This document shows, piece after piece, positions 35,502-43,199 of a stretch of DNA of 64,000 nucleotides. The DNA is taken from the NCBI RefSeq assembly GCF_028823685.1, contig NZ_JAPEHZ010000005.1, positions 1 to 64,000 of the forward strand, given 5' to 3'. Under the pieces are notes generated by a model. The model did not search any database and had not been told where the DNA came from. It saw nothing but the letters and a program-made list of their open reading frames with translations. This stretch comes from Tenacibaculum sp. L6 (GTDB lineage Bacteria > Bacteroidota > Bacteroidia > Flavobacteriales > Flavobacteriaceae). Within the stretch, counting starts at the first letter, position 1, and every line of letters starts with the position of its first letter. Both the position numbers and the translations under genes were made by a program.

Positions 35502-37193
35502 ATGAATAAAAGATTACTTGCATTGCTGTTTTTGATAACGCCGATGTTCACATTTGCACAAGAAAAAGGTTTGGATCAACAAATTGATGAAGCATTTAAA
35601 CCTATATCAGATTTCTTTAGTAGTGTAATTTTCTTTCCAGTATTTGGAACCCCTTTTGTATTGATTTTGTTAGTGGCAAGTGCCGCTTTTTTTACGGTTT
35701 ATTTTGGGTTTCCTAACATTCGCCACTTTTTTACAGCAATCAATGTTGTTAGAGGTAAATATGAAGATATAGAGAAGCATGGAGCGCAATTATTGTATGG
35801 AGAAGATGGTATAGCTCAAGGAGTTGATATGAACAATGTAGATGATATCGAAGAGCATATAGAAAATATTGAAAGCATACATAGCGATTTAGAAATTGAT
35901 GGAGATATAAAAGATACGATAAGAGATGAGAGTCATGAAGGAGAAGTATCGCATTTCCAAGCATTGGCAACAGCTGTTTCGGGTACAGTAGGTAATGGTA
36001 ATATAGCAGGGGTTGCATTGGCAATTGCTTTAGGAGGTCCAGGAGCAACTTTCTGGATGATTATTTGTGGTTTATTAGGTATGTCAACAAAATTTGTTGA
36101 ATGTACTTTAGGGGTTCACTATCGTGATGTAGGGAAAGACGGTACAGTATATGGAGGTCCTATGTATTATTTATCAAAAGGATTAAAAGAAAAAGGATAT
36201 GCAACCTTAGGTAAAATTGCAGCAGCTGCATTTGCGGTGTTCTGTATTGGAGGATCTTTTGGTGGTGGTAACGCAGCACAATCTAATCAAGCAACAATTG
36301 TAATTAAAGAGTTATTAGGGTTAGAAAGTACAGCAGCAGGAGCTATAATAGGTTTAGTGTTAGCAGCTTTAGTAGGAATTATCATTATTGGAGGAATTAA
36401 AAGAATTGCTTCGGTAACAGAAAAAGTAGTTCCGTTTATGGCGGTGCTTTACGTATTAGCATGTTTGTATATTATTTTTAGTAACTTTTCTTTAATTGAT
36501 GATGCTATCTCTTTAATTCTTGCCGAAGCATTTAACCCAACGGCAATTGGAGTTGGTGGTGTTATTGGTGTGTTATTAGTAGGGTTCAAAAGAGCAGCTT
36601 TCTCAAATGAAGCAGGAGCAGGTTCTGCTTCAATTGCGCATTCAGCAGTAAAAACAAAATATTCAGCTTCTGAAGGTTTAGTAGCCTTATTAGAGCCATT
36701 TATTGACACGGTATTAATTTGTACAATGACAGCTTTAGTAATTATCATGTTTAACTTCGGAGGAGCATTCGAATACGGAGGAGATGGTTCTGGATCTGTA
36801 TTTATTGATGGTGTAGCTTACGAAGGAGCAGGAATTACATCAAAAGCATTTGCAGCTTATATTCCTTTTTCAAATGTATTTTTAACAGTAGCAGTAGTAT
36901 TATTCGCTGTGTCAACTATGATTTCATGGTCTTACTACGGGTTACAATCTTGGAAGTTTTTATTCGGTAGAGGAAAAAAAGCGGATTTAACATATAAATT
37001 TTTATTCTTAACTTTCGTGGTAATTGGTGCTGCGGCTAGTATGAAATCTATTTGGGATTTCTCAGATGCAATGATTTTTGCAATGGTGTTCCCAAATATG
37101 GTAGGTTTATACTTGTTAATGCCAGTGGTTAAAAAGCAATTAAAAAGATATCTAGATGCTATTAACCTTAAAAAGGAAGCAATTGAAGATTAA
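35502..37193 (+). CDS. alanine/glycine:cation symporter family protein
   Basis: A 563-residue sodium:alanine (or glycine) symporter of the AGCS family with about 11 membrane helices. Core motifs are FQALATAVSGTVGNGNIAGVALAIALGGPGA (residues 150-180), GGPMYYLSKGL, and FKRAAFSNEAGAGSASIAHSA (about 365). Two features differ from textbook members: an N-terminal cleavable-type signal segment (MNKRLLALLFLITPMFTFAQ), and an acidic loop of about 65 residues (roughly 85-148; many Asp, Glu and Ile) between the first helix and the core. Both are seen in other marine flavobacteria, as far as I recall. Substrate is inferred from the family. It is followed 12 bases later by an HhH protein gene. Confidence 0.92.
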   Translation: MNKRLLALLFLITPMFTFAQEKGLDQQIDEAFKPISDFFSSVIFFPVFGTPFVLILLVASAAFFTVYFGFPNIRHFFTAINVVRGKYEDIEKHGAQLLYGEDGIAQGVDMNNVDDIEEHIENIESIHSDLEIDGDIKDTIRDESHEGEVSHFQALATAVSGTVGNGNIAGVALAIALGGPGATFWMIICGLLGMSTKFVECTLGVHYRDVGKDGTVYGGPMYYLSKGLKEKGYATLGKIAAAAFAVFCIGGSFGGGNAAQSNQATIVIKELLGLESTAAGAIIGLVLAALVGIIIIGGIKRIASVTEKVVPFMAVLYVLACLYIIFSNFSLIDDAISLILAEAFNPTAIGVGGVIGVLLVGFKRAAFSNEAGAGSASIAHSAVKTKYSASEGLVALLEPFIDTVLICTMTALVIIMFNFGGAFEYGGDGSGSVFIDGVAYEGAGITSKAFAAYIPFSNVFLTVAVVLFAVSTMISWSYYGLQSWKFLFGRGKKADLTYKFLFLTFVVIGAAASMKSIWDFSDAMIFAMVFPNMVGLYLLMPVVKKQLKRYLDAINLKKEAIED

Positions 37194-37205
37194 AAACTAA
37201 AAAAA

Positions 37206-38105
37206 ATGAAAATATTTAAACCCCATTTCTGGTATAACAAACGCCAACGAAATGGGGTTTTCTTTTTGTTGGCGGTAATTGTCGTCTTACAATTCATTTA
37301 TGCTTTTGTTGATTTTTCTTCGGAAGATGAGCAAAACACTACAACAGATGAATTAATAGCTTTTCAATACCAAATAGATAGTTTAAAGCAAATAGAGCTA
37401 GAAAACAGGAAACCGAAGTTGTTTCCATTTAATCCAAATTATATAACAGACTTCAAAGGTTATCAGCTAGGGATGTCGGCAGAGGAAATCGATAGATTGC
37501 ATAATTATAGAAAGCAAAATAAATGGATTAACTCAGTTAAAGACTTTAAAGAAGTAACAAAGATTTCTGATAGTTTGTTGGCTATAATTTCTCCATACTT
37601 TAAATTTCCAGATTGGGTAGTGAAAAGACAAAATCAAAAGAAAAATAAAGTTACTAAAACGAGTTCTTCTGAAAAGCCTATATATAGCAAGGTATATAAA
37701 ACCTCCACCAACGATATTAATAAAGCTACGCAACAAGATTTTGAAACTGTTAGTGGAGTAGGAGAAGTGCTTGCTACAAGAATTATAAAATACCGAAATA
37801 AATTACAAGGATATTCGCTTTCGTCTCAATTGTATGAAGTTTGGGGGTTGAGTAAAGAAACTGCTAACGAGGTTCTAGAAACATTCAAAATTGTAGATAA
37901 ACCAATTATAGCAAAAGTGAATGTAAACACAGCTACTTTTAAGGAAGTACTGAAAAATCCATATATAGATTATGAGCTATGTAAAAAGATTTTTGAGTAT
38001 AGAGATGAGGTGGCTGAGCTTCAAAATATTTCAGAATTAAGAAATATTAAAGATTTTCCACTAGACAAATACGATAGAATAGTTATATATTTGGAAGCAA
38101 AATAA
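37206..38105 (+). CDS. helix-hairpin-helix protein, membrane-anchored (ComEA-like)
   Basis: A 299-residue protein with one N-terminal membrane helix (about 18-33, NGVFFLLAVIVVLQFIYAFV) and the rest in the periplasm or outside. Three HhH-type units can be made out: about 65-125 (FKGYQLGMSAEEIDRL), 165-225 (DINKATQQDFETVSGVGEVL), and 235-299 (VNVNTATFKEVLKNPYIDY). HhH units bind DNA backbone non-specifically; ComEA uses them in DNA uptake. The three-unit architecture is common in flavobacterial competence-like proteins. No other competence genes are close. It is probably co-transcribed with the upstream symporter or the downstream acyl-CoA dehydrogenase. Confidence 0.85.
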   Translation: MKIFKPHFWYNKRQRNGVFFLLAVIVVLQFIYAFVDFSSEDEQNTTTDELIAFQYQIDSLKQIELENRKPKLFPFNPNYITDFKGYQLGMSAEEIDRLHNYRKQNKWINSVKDFKEVTKISDSLLAIISPYFKFPDWVVKRQNQKKNKVTKTSSSEKPIYSKVYKTSTNDINKATQQDFETVSGVGEVLATRIIKYRNKLQGYSLSSQLYEVWGLSKETANEVLETFKIVDKPIIAKVNVNTATFKEVLKNPYIDYELCKKIFEYRDEVAELQNISELRNIKDFPLDKYDRIVIYLEAK

Positions 38106-38130
38106 CAAACAACAAACAATTAGAGAACGA

Positions 38131-39297
38131 ATGAACAGTATGTATTTTACTGAAGAGCACGAGTCTTTTCGTCAAAGTTTTAAAGATTTTTTACAAAAAG
38201 AGGTTGTTCCGCATATAGATAAATGGGAAAAAGAAGGAACTGTTGAACGTTTTATTTGGAAGAAATTCGGTGAAATGGGATACTTTGGTTTAAATCAACC
38301 AGAAGAATACGGAGGATTAGGTTTAGACCTTTTTTATACAGTAATCTTTTTAGAAGAATTACAAAAAGTGAATTCAGGTGGTTTCGCAGCTAATATGTGG
38401 GCGCATGCTTACTTAGCGATGACACACGTAAATAAAGAAGGAGACGATCGTATTAAAAGAGAATACTTAACACCAAGTATTGAAGGAGATAAAATAGGGT
38501 GTTTATGTATTACTGAACCTTTTGGTGGAAGTGATGTGGCTGGAATGCGAACTACAGCAATTAAAAAAGGAGATACTTATGTGCTTAATGGATCAAAAAC
38601 ATTTATTACAAATGGAGTGTATTCTGATTATTTGGTAGTGGCTGCCAAAACAAATCCTGAAGATAAACATAAAGGAATGAGTATTTTTATGGTTGATAGA
38701 GATACTCCAGGAATTTCATCAACTAAATTAGATAAATTAGGTTGGAGAGCTTCTGATACTGCTGAAATCGCTTTTGATAATGTGGTAATTCCTGCTGAAA
38801 ACTTAATGGGAGAAGAAGGGAAAGGATTTCCATATATCATGCAACACTTTGCGTTAGAAAGATTAATTATGGGAATCAACGCGCATGCACGTGCAGAATA
38901 CGCTGTTGATTATGCTGTGCAATACATGAGTGAGCGTCAAGCGTTTGGTAAAACCTTAGATAAATTCCAAGCCTTACGTCATAAAGTTGCTGAAATGTCA
39001 AGTAGAGTAGATATGTGTAAAGAATATAATTACTCTATTGCAAAAAGATTAAACGATGGTGTTTATGTGGTGAAAGAAGCGAGTATGAGTAAATTACTGT
39101 CAACTAAAATGGCAGATGAGGTAATTTACGATGCATTGCAATTGTTAGGAGGTTATGGTTATATGGAAGAATATCCTATGGCGCGTTTACTTCGTGATAG
39201 CCGTTTAGGACCAATTGGTGGAGGAACTTCTGAAATCTTAAAAGAGATTATCGCAAAAATGGTAATAGATAAGAAAGAATATAAGCCAGCTACGTAA
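38131..39297 (+). CDS. acyl-CoA dehydrogenase family protein
   Basis: A 388-residue short-form acyl-CoA dehydrogenase, different from the long FadE at 2654-4462. Flavin- and substrate-binding segments are CLCITEPFGGSDVAGMRTTA (about 124-143) and TFITNGVYSDYLVVAAK. The C-terminal LLGGYGYMEEYPMARLLRDSR (about 343-363) and GGTSEILKEIIAKMV contain the residues expected near the catalytic base (Glu in this subfamily at about 374). MYFTEEHESF suggests a start at the second ATG, 38140. It should act on a short- or branched-chain acyl-CoA. Its last 14 codons are repeated downstream at 39339-39383 with only silent changes, evidence of a past recombination. Confidence 0.92.
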   Translation: MNSMYFTEEHESFRQSFKDFLQKEVVPHIDKWEKEGTVERFIWKKFGEMGYFGLNQPEEYGGLGLDLFYTVIFLEELQKVNSGGFAANMWAHAYLAMTHVNKEGDDRIKREYLTPSIEGDKIGCLCITEPFGGSDVAGMRTTAIKKGDTYVLNGSKTFITNGVYSDYLVVAAKTNPEDKHKGMSIFMVDRDTPGISSTKLDKLGWRASDTAEIAFDNVVIPAENLMGEEGKGFPYIMQHFALERLIMGINAHARAEYAVDYAVQYMSERQAFGKTLDKFQALRHKVAEMSSRVDMCKEYNYSIAKRLNDGVYVVKEASMSKLLSTKMADEVIYDALQLLGGYGYMEEYPMARLLRDSRLGPIGGGTSEILKEIIAKMVIDKKEYKPAT

Positions 39298-39383
39298 TGT
39301 TGTTGATTATCATTTTTGCGAAAATGCGTCCTCGCATTGCAAAAATGGTAATAGACAAAAAAGAATACAAGCCAGCAACCTAA
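39298..39383 (+). pseudogene. duplicated tail of the acyl-CoA dehydrogenase with quasi-palindrome
   Basis: Bases 39339-39383 repeat the last 15 codons of the gene (AKMVIDKKEYKPAT plus stop, 39253-39297). The two copies differ at five positions, all third-codon and all silent (GAT/GAC, AAG/AAA, TAT/TAC, GCT/GCA, ACG/ACC). Between them, 39304-39328 is an imperfect inverted copy of the segment at 39333-39355, so the spacer can form a long hairpin with loop TCCT. This is a recombination or strand-switch scar, not a separate gene. Confidence 0.8.
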
Positions 39384-39407
39384 GTTGGTTAAATAATACT
39401 AAATAAG

Positions 39408-39434
39408 AATCCTGTTTTTGATAACAGGATTTTT
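39408..39434 (+). terminator. terminator after the acyl-CoA dehydrogenase
   Basis: AATCCTGTT (39408-39416) pairs with AACAGGATT (39423-39431), followed by a T-run. It ends the symporter-HhH-dehydrogenase group before the rpsU promoter. Confidence 0.88.
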
Positions 39435-39459
39435 TTTATGAAAAGAAATTTAAAAATAG

Positions 39460-39489
39460 TTGGTTTTAAACCAATACTTTGTATCTTTG
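39460..39489 (+). promoter_or_regulatory. rpsU promoter
   Basis: TTGG at 39460-39463 and TATCTTTG at 39482-39489 with 19 bases between TTG and the -7 element, an excellent match to the Bacteroidetes sigma-A promoter. Transcription would start near 39495, leaving a leader of about 95 bases. Confidence 0.8.
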
Positions 39490-39572
39490 CCGTCCAAATA
39501 AATTAAAAATAATATAATCTTCTGATATACTGTGTTTTATCAAAAGATTTTAAAATATAGAAAACTACAATG

Positions 39573-39582
39573 AAAGGAGGTG
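39573..39582 (+). promoter_or_regulatory. strong Shine-Dalgarno sequence of rpsU
   Basis: AAAGGAGGTG lies with GGAGG 9 bases before the ATG at 39590, nearly full complementarity to the 16S 3' end. Genes in this phylum normally lack such sites because the anti-SD is buried by bS21, bS18 and bS6. An SD on the bS21 gene itself fits autoregulation, as described for Flavobacteriia. Confidence 0.88.
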
Positions 39583-39589
39583 CAAAAAT

Positions 39590-39787
39590 ATGTTAATCAT
39601 TCCAGTTAAAGAAGGAGAGAATATCGATAGAGCGTTAAAACGTTATAAGCGTAAATTTGATCGTACAAAAACGATGAAGCAATTACGTAACAGAAAGCAA
39701 TTTACAAAGCCGTCTGTAGCTAAACGTGCTCAAATGATTAAAGCATCTTACGTTCAGAAGTTAAGAACTCAAGAAGAAGTAGGATAG
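39590..39787 (+). CDS. rpsU: 30S ribosomal protein bS21
   Basis: A 65-residue, very basic protein with the S21 start MLIIPVKEGENIDRALKRYK and the RKFDRTKTMKQLRNR segment. It sits on the platform of the small subunit. In Flavobacteriia it helps to cover the 3' end of 16S rRNA, which explains why mRNAs in this group rarely use a Shine-Dalgarno. Here rpsU itself has a near-perfect one (39573-39582). Ribosomes short of bS21 would then prefer this message, a feedback loop established for Flavobacterium and inferred here. Promoter 39460-39489 and terminator 39809-39842 make it a single-gene unit. Confidence 0.95.
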   Translation: MLIIPVKEGENIDRALKRYKRKFDRTKTMKQLRNRKQFTKPSVAKRAQMIKASYVQKLRTQEEVG

Positions 39788-39808
39788 TAATCATCCTTAT
39801 AATGTATA

Positions 39809-39842
39809 AAAACCTGTGTTGATCTCAATACAGGTTTTTTTT
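39809..39842 (+). terminator. rpsU terminator
   Basis: AAAACCTGT (39809-39817) pairs with ACAGGTTTT (39830-39838), followed by TTTT. Confidence 0.85.
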
Positions 39843-39872
39843 GTACCTTCATTTTAATAAAAAGAAAGATAT

Positions 39873-40760
39873 ATGCTTATTGAAGCTTTTTTAGAATACT
39901 TAGCGTTTGAGAAAAACTATTCGAAACATACTATACAAGCATACAAAACAGATTTAATTGCATTTAAAGATTTTAGTGCGGTTGAATTTGATCAAGAAGA
40001 TTTAGAAAACATACATTATAACCAAATACGAACATGGATTGTTAGTTTGGTGAATAGTGGTGTATCTAATAGAAGTGTAAATAGAAAGGTAAGTTCACTA
40101 AAGACCTTTTATAAGTTTTTGCAAAAAATAGGTGAAGTAACAACGAATCCGTTAGCGAGTCATAAAGCGTTAAAAGTTCAAAAGAAAATTCAAACACCAT
40201 TCGATCAAAATGAAGTAGAAGAGGTGTTGAAGTTGTTAAATGAAGCTTCCGATTTTGAATCGATAAGAGATCGATTAATTGTTGAATTATTATATTCAAC
40301 AGGAATGAGAAGAATAGAGTTAATAAATGTTAAAGAGAAAGATGTAGATCATTCTAAAAAAGCAATTAAAGTTTTAGGGAAAAGAAATAAAGAACGATAT
40401 GTAACAATCTTGCCGTCAGTCTATAAAACGTTAGAAGAATATTTGTCTGAAAAAAAAGCGTATGAAATAGAAAATGAAGAAGCACTTTTTGTAACCAAAA
40501 AGGGAGTTAAAATTTATGAAACTCTTGTTTACCGAATAATAAATTTGTACTTTAGTAGGGTGTCGACAAAAGCAAAAAAAAGCCCCCATATTTTAAGGCA
40601 CGCTTTTGCAACGCATTTACTAAATAACGGTGCGTCGTTAAATTCGGTTAAAGAATTACTAGGGCATTCAAGTTTAGCCTCTACCCAAGTGTATACGCAT
40701 AATAGCTTGGAACAAATAAAAAAAGTGTATAATAAGGCTCATCCTAGAGAGTCAACCTAA
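39873..40760 (+). CDS. tyrosine recombinase XerC/XerD family
   Basis: A 295-residue site-specific recombinase of the Xer type. The SAM-like N-terminal core-binding domain covers about 1-90 (FLEYLAFEKNYSKHTIQAYK). The catalytic domain has Arg in YSTGMRRIELINV (about 147), the Lys hairpin in KVLGKRNKERYVT (about 172), HILRHAFATHLL (His-x-x-Arg, about 241), and LLGHSSLASTQVYTH with the nucleophilic Tyr (about 275). In this phylum the copy next to rpsU, hpf and tuf is conserved and acts in chromosome dimer resolution, so it is a housekeeping gene and not a sign of an integrated element. XerC or XerD identity cannot be fixed from this sequence alone. Confidence 0.9.
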   Translation: MLIEAFLEYLAFEKNYSKHTIQAYKTDLIAFKDFSAVEFDQEDLENIHYNQIRTWIVSLVNSGVSNRSVNRKVSSLKTFYKFLQKIGEVTTNPLASHKALKVQKKIQTPFDQNEVEEVLKLLNEASDFESIRDRLIVELLYSTGMRRIELINVKEKDVDHSKKAIKVLGKRNKERYVTILPSVYKTLEEYLSEKKAYEIENEEALFVTKKGVKIYETLVYRIINLYFSRVSTKAKKSPHILRHAFATHLLNNGASLNSVKELLGHSSLASTQVYTHNSLEQIKKVYNKAHPREST

Positions 40761-40774
40761 AAGATCGAAGAATT

Positions 40775-41080
40775 ATGAAGGTATTCACGCAATCAGTAAA
40801 TTTCTCAGCAGACAAAAAGTTAATAGATTACATTGAGAAAAAAGTAAGAGGATTAGAAAGGTTTCATGATAAGATCGTTGATGCAGAAGTATTTTTAAAA
40901 GTGCAAAAAACGAGCGAAAAAGAGAATAAAATTACAGAGGTAAAAATCAATATACCAGGAGATGAGTTAATGGTGAAAAAGCAATGCAAAACTTTTGAAG
41001 AAGGAGTTAGTATGTCGGTAGAATCATTAAAAAGACAGTTGCAAAAGTCTAAAGAAAAAAAGAAAGATGCTCTTGTATAA
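40775..41080 (+). CDS. hpf: ribosome hibernation-promoting factor, HPF/YfiA family
   Basis: A 101-residue short HPF: MKVFTQSVNFSADKKLIDYI start, KKVRGLERFHDKIVDAEVFLKV, and a Lys-rich C-terminal tail (QLQKSKEKKKDALV). It binds in the decoding channel of idle ribosomes and protects them in stationary phase. There is no C-terminal dimerisation domain of the long form. It starts 14 bases after the Xer recombinase stop and is probably co-transcribed with it. The next feature is the tRNA-tuf operon, which has its own promoter. Confidence 0.9.
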   Translation: MKVFTQSVNFSADKKLIDYIEKKVRGLERFHDKIVDAEVFLKVQKTSEKENKITEVKINIPGDELMVKKQCKTFEEGVSMSVESLKRQLQKSKEKKKDALV

Positions 41081-41132
41081 AAAAACAATAAAAAATAATT
41101 AAAAAAAGTTTTAAAAATCAAAAATTACTTTT

Positions 41133-41140
41133 TACATTTG
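41133..41140 (+). promoter_or_regulatory. -7 element of the tRNA-tuf operon
   Basis: TACATTTG fits TANNTTTG, 41 bases before tRNA-Thr and followed by CAGTCCG. A TTA, not TTG, is at the expected -33 distance (41111-41113). Confidence 0.6.
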
Positions 41141-41180
41141 CAGTCCGTTAGAAATAGCGGATTGTTTTTTTATAGCAATT

Positions 41181-41254
41181 GCCGATGTAGCTCAGCTGGC
41201 TAGAGCAGCTGATTTGTAATCAGCAGGTCGTGGGTTCGAGTCCCTCCATCGGCT
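41181..41254 (+). tRNA. tRNA-Thr (TGT)
   Basis: GCCGATG acceptor arm pairs with CATCGGC; discriminator T; anticodon TGT in loop TTGTAA; TTCGAGT T-arm. First of four tRNA genes ahead of tuf. Confidence 0.96.
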
Positions 41255-41297
41255 CTAAAAGAACAAAAGTTCATTAAAATTTTGATTTAAGATTTTT

Positions 41298-41380
41298 GGG
41301 GAGATTCCAGAGCGGCCAAATGGGACGGACTGTAACTCCGTTGTCTTACGACTTCGCAGGTTCGAATCCTGCTCTCCCCA
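41298..41380 (+). tRNA. tRNA-Tyr (GTA)
   Basis: Acceptor GGGGAGA/TCTCCCC, discriminator A; anticodon GTA in CTGTAAC; long variable arm as expected of a class II tRNA-Tyr. Confidence 0.96.
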
Positions 41381-41403
41381 CAAAAATCTTAAGAAGCAAA
41401 ATT

Positions 41404-41476
41404 GCGGGAGTAGCTCAGTTGGTAGAGCGTCAGCCTTCCAAGCTGAATGTCGCCGGTTCGAACCCGGTCTCCCGCT
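41404..41476 (+). tRNA. tRNA-Gly (TCC)
   Basis: Acceptor GCGGGAG/CTCCCGC, discriminator T; anticodon TCC in CTTCCAA; normal D and T arms. Confidence 0.95.
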
Positions 41477-41487
41477 CTAAATTCGTT

Positions 41488-41560
41488 GCCGACATAGCTC
41501 AGTTGGTAGAGCGCATCCTTGGTAGGGATGAGGTCACGGGTTCAAATCCCGTTGTTGGCT
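41488..41560 (+). tRNA. tRNA-Thr (GGT)
   Basis: Acceptor GCCGACA/TGTTGGC with one G-T pair, discriminator T; anticodon GGT in TTGGTAG. Fourth tRNA of the quartet, 75 bases before tuf. Confidence 0.95.
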
Positions 41561-41635
41561 CTATTTTAGAGTTTATTTGACAAGAGTTTTAAAATAACAC
41601 TAAATATATTTAACTAAGAATTAAAATTAATAATC

Positions 41636-42823
41636 ATGGCAAAAGGAACTTATGATCGTTCGAAACCGCACTTAAACGTAGGTACTATTGGTCACGTAGA
41701 TCACGGTAAAACTACTTTAACTGCTGCAATTACTAAAGTATTAGCAGATGCAGGATATTCTGAGCAAAGAGCTTTTGATCAAATCGATAACGCTCCAGAA
41801 GAAAAAGAAAGAGGTATTACAATTAACTCTTCTCACGTAGAGTATGCAACAGCTAACCGTCACTACGCACACGTTGACTGTCCAGGTCACGCCGATTACG
41901 TAAAGAACATGGTAACTGGTGCTGCACAAATGGATGGTGCTATCTTAGTAGTAGCTGCTACAGATGGTCCAATGCCACAAACTCGTGAGCACATCTTATT
42001 AGGTCGTCAGGTAGGTATTCCACGTATCGTTGTTTTCTTAAACAAAGTTGATATGGTTGATGACGAGGAGTTATTAGAATTAGTAGAGATGGAAGTAAGA
42101 GACTTATTATCTTTCTATGAGTACGATGGAGATAACGGTCCTGTAATCGCTGGTTCTGCTTTAGGTGCATTAAACGGAGAGCAAAAGTGGGTTGATACAG
42201 TATTAGAATTAATGGAAGCTGTTGATACTTGGATTGAAGAGCCACCAAGAGATACTGAAAAGCCATTCTTAATGCCAATCGAAGATGTATTCTCTATTAC
42301 TGGTCGTGGTACTGTAGCAACAGGACGTATCGAAACTGGTATCGTTAACACTGGAGATCCTGTAGAGATCATCGGTATGGGTGACGAGAAGTTAACTTCT
42401 ACTGTAACTGGTATCGAAATGTTCCGTCAAATCTTAGATAGAGGAGAGGCTGGAGATAACGCAGGTATCTTATTAAGAGGTATTGCAAAAGAAGATATTA
42501 AAAGAGGTATGGTAATCTGTAAGCCAGGTTCTATTACTCCACACGCTAAATTCAAAGCAGAGGTATATATCTTAAAGAAAGAAGAAGGTGGACGTCACAC
42601 TCCATTCCACAACAACTACCGTCCACAGTTCTACGTACGTACAACAGACGTAACTGGTAACATCAACTTACCAGAAGGAGTAGAGATGGTAATGCCAGGT
42701 GATAACTTAACTATCATCGTAGACTTAATCCAACCAATCGCATTAAACGTTGGTTTACAGTTCGCAATCCGTGAAGGAGGTAGAACAGTAGGAGCTGGTC
42801 AGGTAACTGAAATTTTAGACTAA
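41636..42823 (+). CDS. tuf: translation elongation factor Tu
   Basis: A 395-residue GTPase that delivers aminoacyl-tRNA to the ribosome. G-domain motifs are GHVDHGKTT (19-27), the switch I Thr in [16 protein letters not shown] (80-88) and NKVDM (about 135). Domains 2 and 3 follow with [17 protein letters not shown] and the C-terminal [14 protein letters not shown]. Its codon use is strongly biased, as expected for one of the most abundant proteins. It lies in the conserved order tRNA-Thr, Tyr, Gly, Thr, tuf, followed by a hairpin (42846-42874) and tRNA-Trp. Confidence 0.98.
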   Translation: MAKGTYDRSKPHLNVGTIGHVDHGKTTLTAAITKVLADAGYSEQRAFDQIDNAPEEKERGITINSSHVEYATANRHYAHVDCPGHADYVKNMVTGAAQMDGAILVVAATDGPMPQTREHILLGRQVGIPRIVVFLNKVDMVDDEELLELVEMEVRDLLSFYEYDGDNGPVIAGSALGALNGEQKWVDTVLELMEAVDTWIEEPPRDTEKPFLMPIEDVFSITGRGTVATGRIETGIVNTGDPVEIIGMGDEKLTSTVTGIEMFRQILDRGEAGDNAGILLRGIAKEDIKRGMVICKPGSITPHAKFKAEVYILKKEEGGRHTPFHNNYRPQFYVRTTDVTGNINLPEGVEMVMPGDNLTIIVDLIQPIALNVGLQFAIREGGRTVGAGQVTEILD

Positions 42824-42845
42824 TTACAGTTTAATTATAAATTAT

Positions 42846-42874
42846 AAGGAGTCTCCTTATTGGTGAGACTCCTT
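42846..42874 (+). terminator. hairpin between tuf and tRNA-Trp
   Basis: AAGGAGTCTC (42846-42855) pairs perfectly with GAGACTCCTT (42865-42874), followed by only a short T run (TATAAATA). It may be a partial terminator or an RNA-processing site before tRNA-Trp. Confidence 0.7.
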
Positions 42875-42881
42875 TATAAAT

Positions 42882-42954
42882 ACGGGTTTAGCTCAGTTGG
42901 TAGAGCACTGGTCTCCAAAACCAGGTGTCGGGAGTTCGAGTCTCTCAACCCGTG
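42882..42954 (+). tRNA. tRNA-Trp (CCA)
   Basis: Acceptor ACGGGTT/AACCCGT, discriminator G; anticodon CCA in CTCCAAA; normal D and T arms. It lies between tuf and secE. Confidence 0.95.
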
Positions 42955-43007
42955 CAAAAATTAAAAACGAGTTGTGGTTTTACTGCAACTCGTTAAAAGG
43001 ATAAAAT

Positions 43008-43199
43008 ATGAGTAACTTTGTACAATATATTAAAGATTCTTTTGAAGAATTAAATACCAATATGACTTGGGCATCTCGCGAAGAAGCTCAAAAGTCTACA
43101 GTGGTAGTAGCAGTATTCACTATTGTTTTTGCTTTAGCAGTAGCTGGAATAGATAAAGTTTTTCAAACAGGATTAGATAACTTCTTTAAAATGTTTTAA
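43008..43199 (+). CDS. secE: preprotein translocase subunit SecE
   Basis: A 63-residue single-spanning SecE: amphipathic N-terminal helix (VQYIKDSFEELNTNMTWASR) and one C-terminal membrane helix (VVVAVFTIVFALAVAGIDKV). The short form is usual outside enterobacteria. SecE clamps SecY in the SecYEG channel. The stop overlaps the start of nusG (TAATG at 43197-43201), the classic secE-nusG coupling. Confidence 0.95.
   Translation: MSNFVQYIKDSFEELNTNMTWASREEAQKSTVVVAVFTIVFALAVAGIDKVFQTGLDNFFKMF

Noticed and set aside
35749-36048. Minus-strand frame rich in Leu, His and Tyr
   Set aside because: Antisense to the alanine symporter; composition is that of a complement of an acidic coding stretch.
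39304-39355. Long hairpin after the acyl-CoA dehydrogenase as a terminator
   Set aside because: It has no T-run and is explained by the inverted and direct copies of the gene end; a good terminator follows at 39408-39434.
39873-40760. Integrase as a sign of a genomic island
   Set aside because: It is the housekeeping Xer-type gene in a conserved place between rpsU and hpf; no attachment-site repeats or phage genes are near the tRNAs.
41296-41580. Open frame of 94 codons on the plus strand
   Set aside because: It runs through tRNA-Tyr, tRNA-Gly and tRNA-Thr, and is explained by them.
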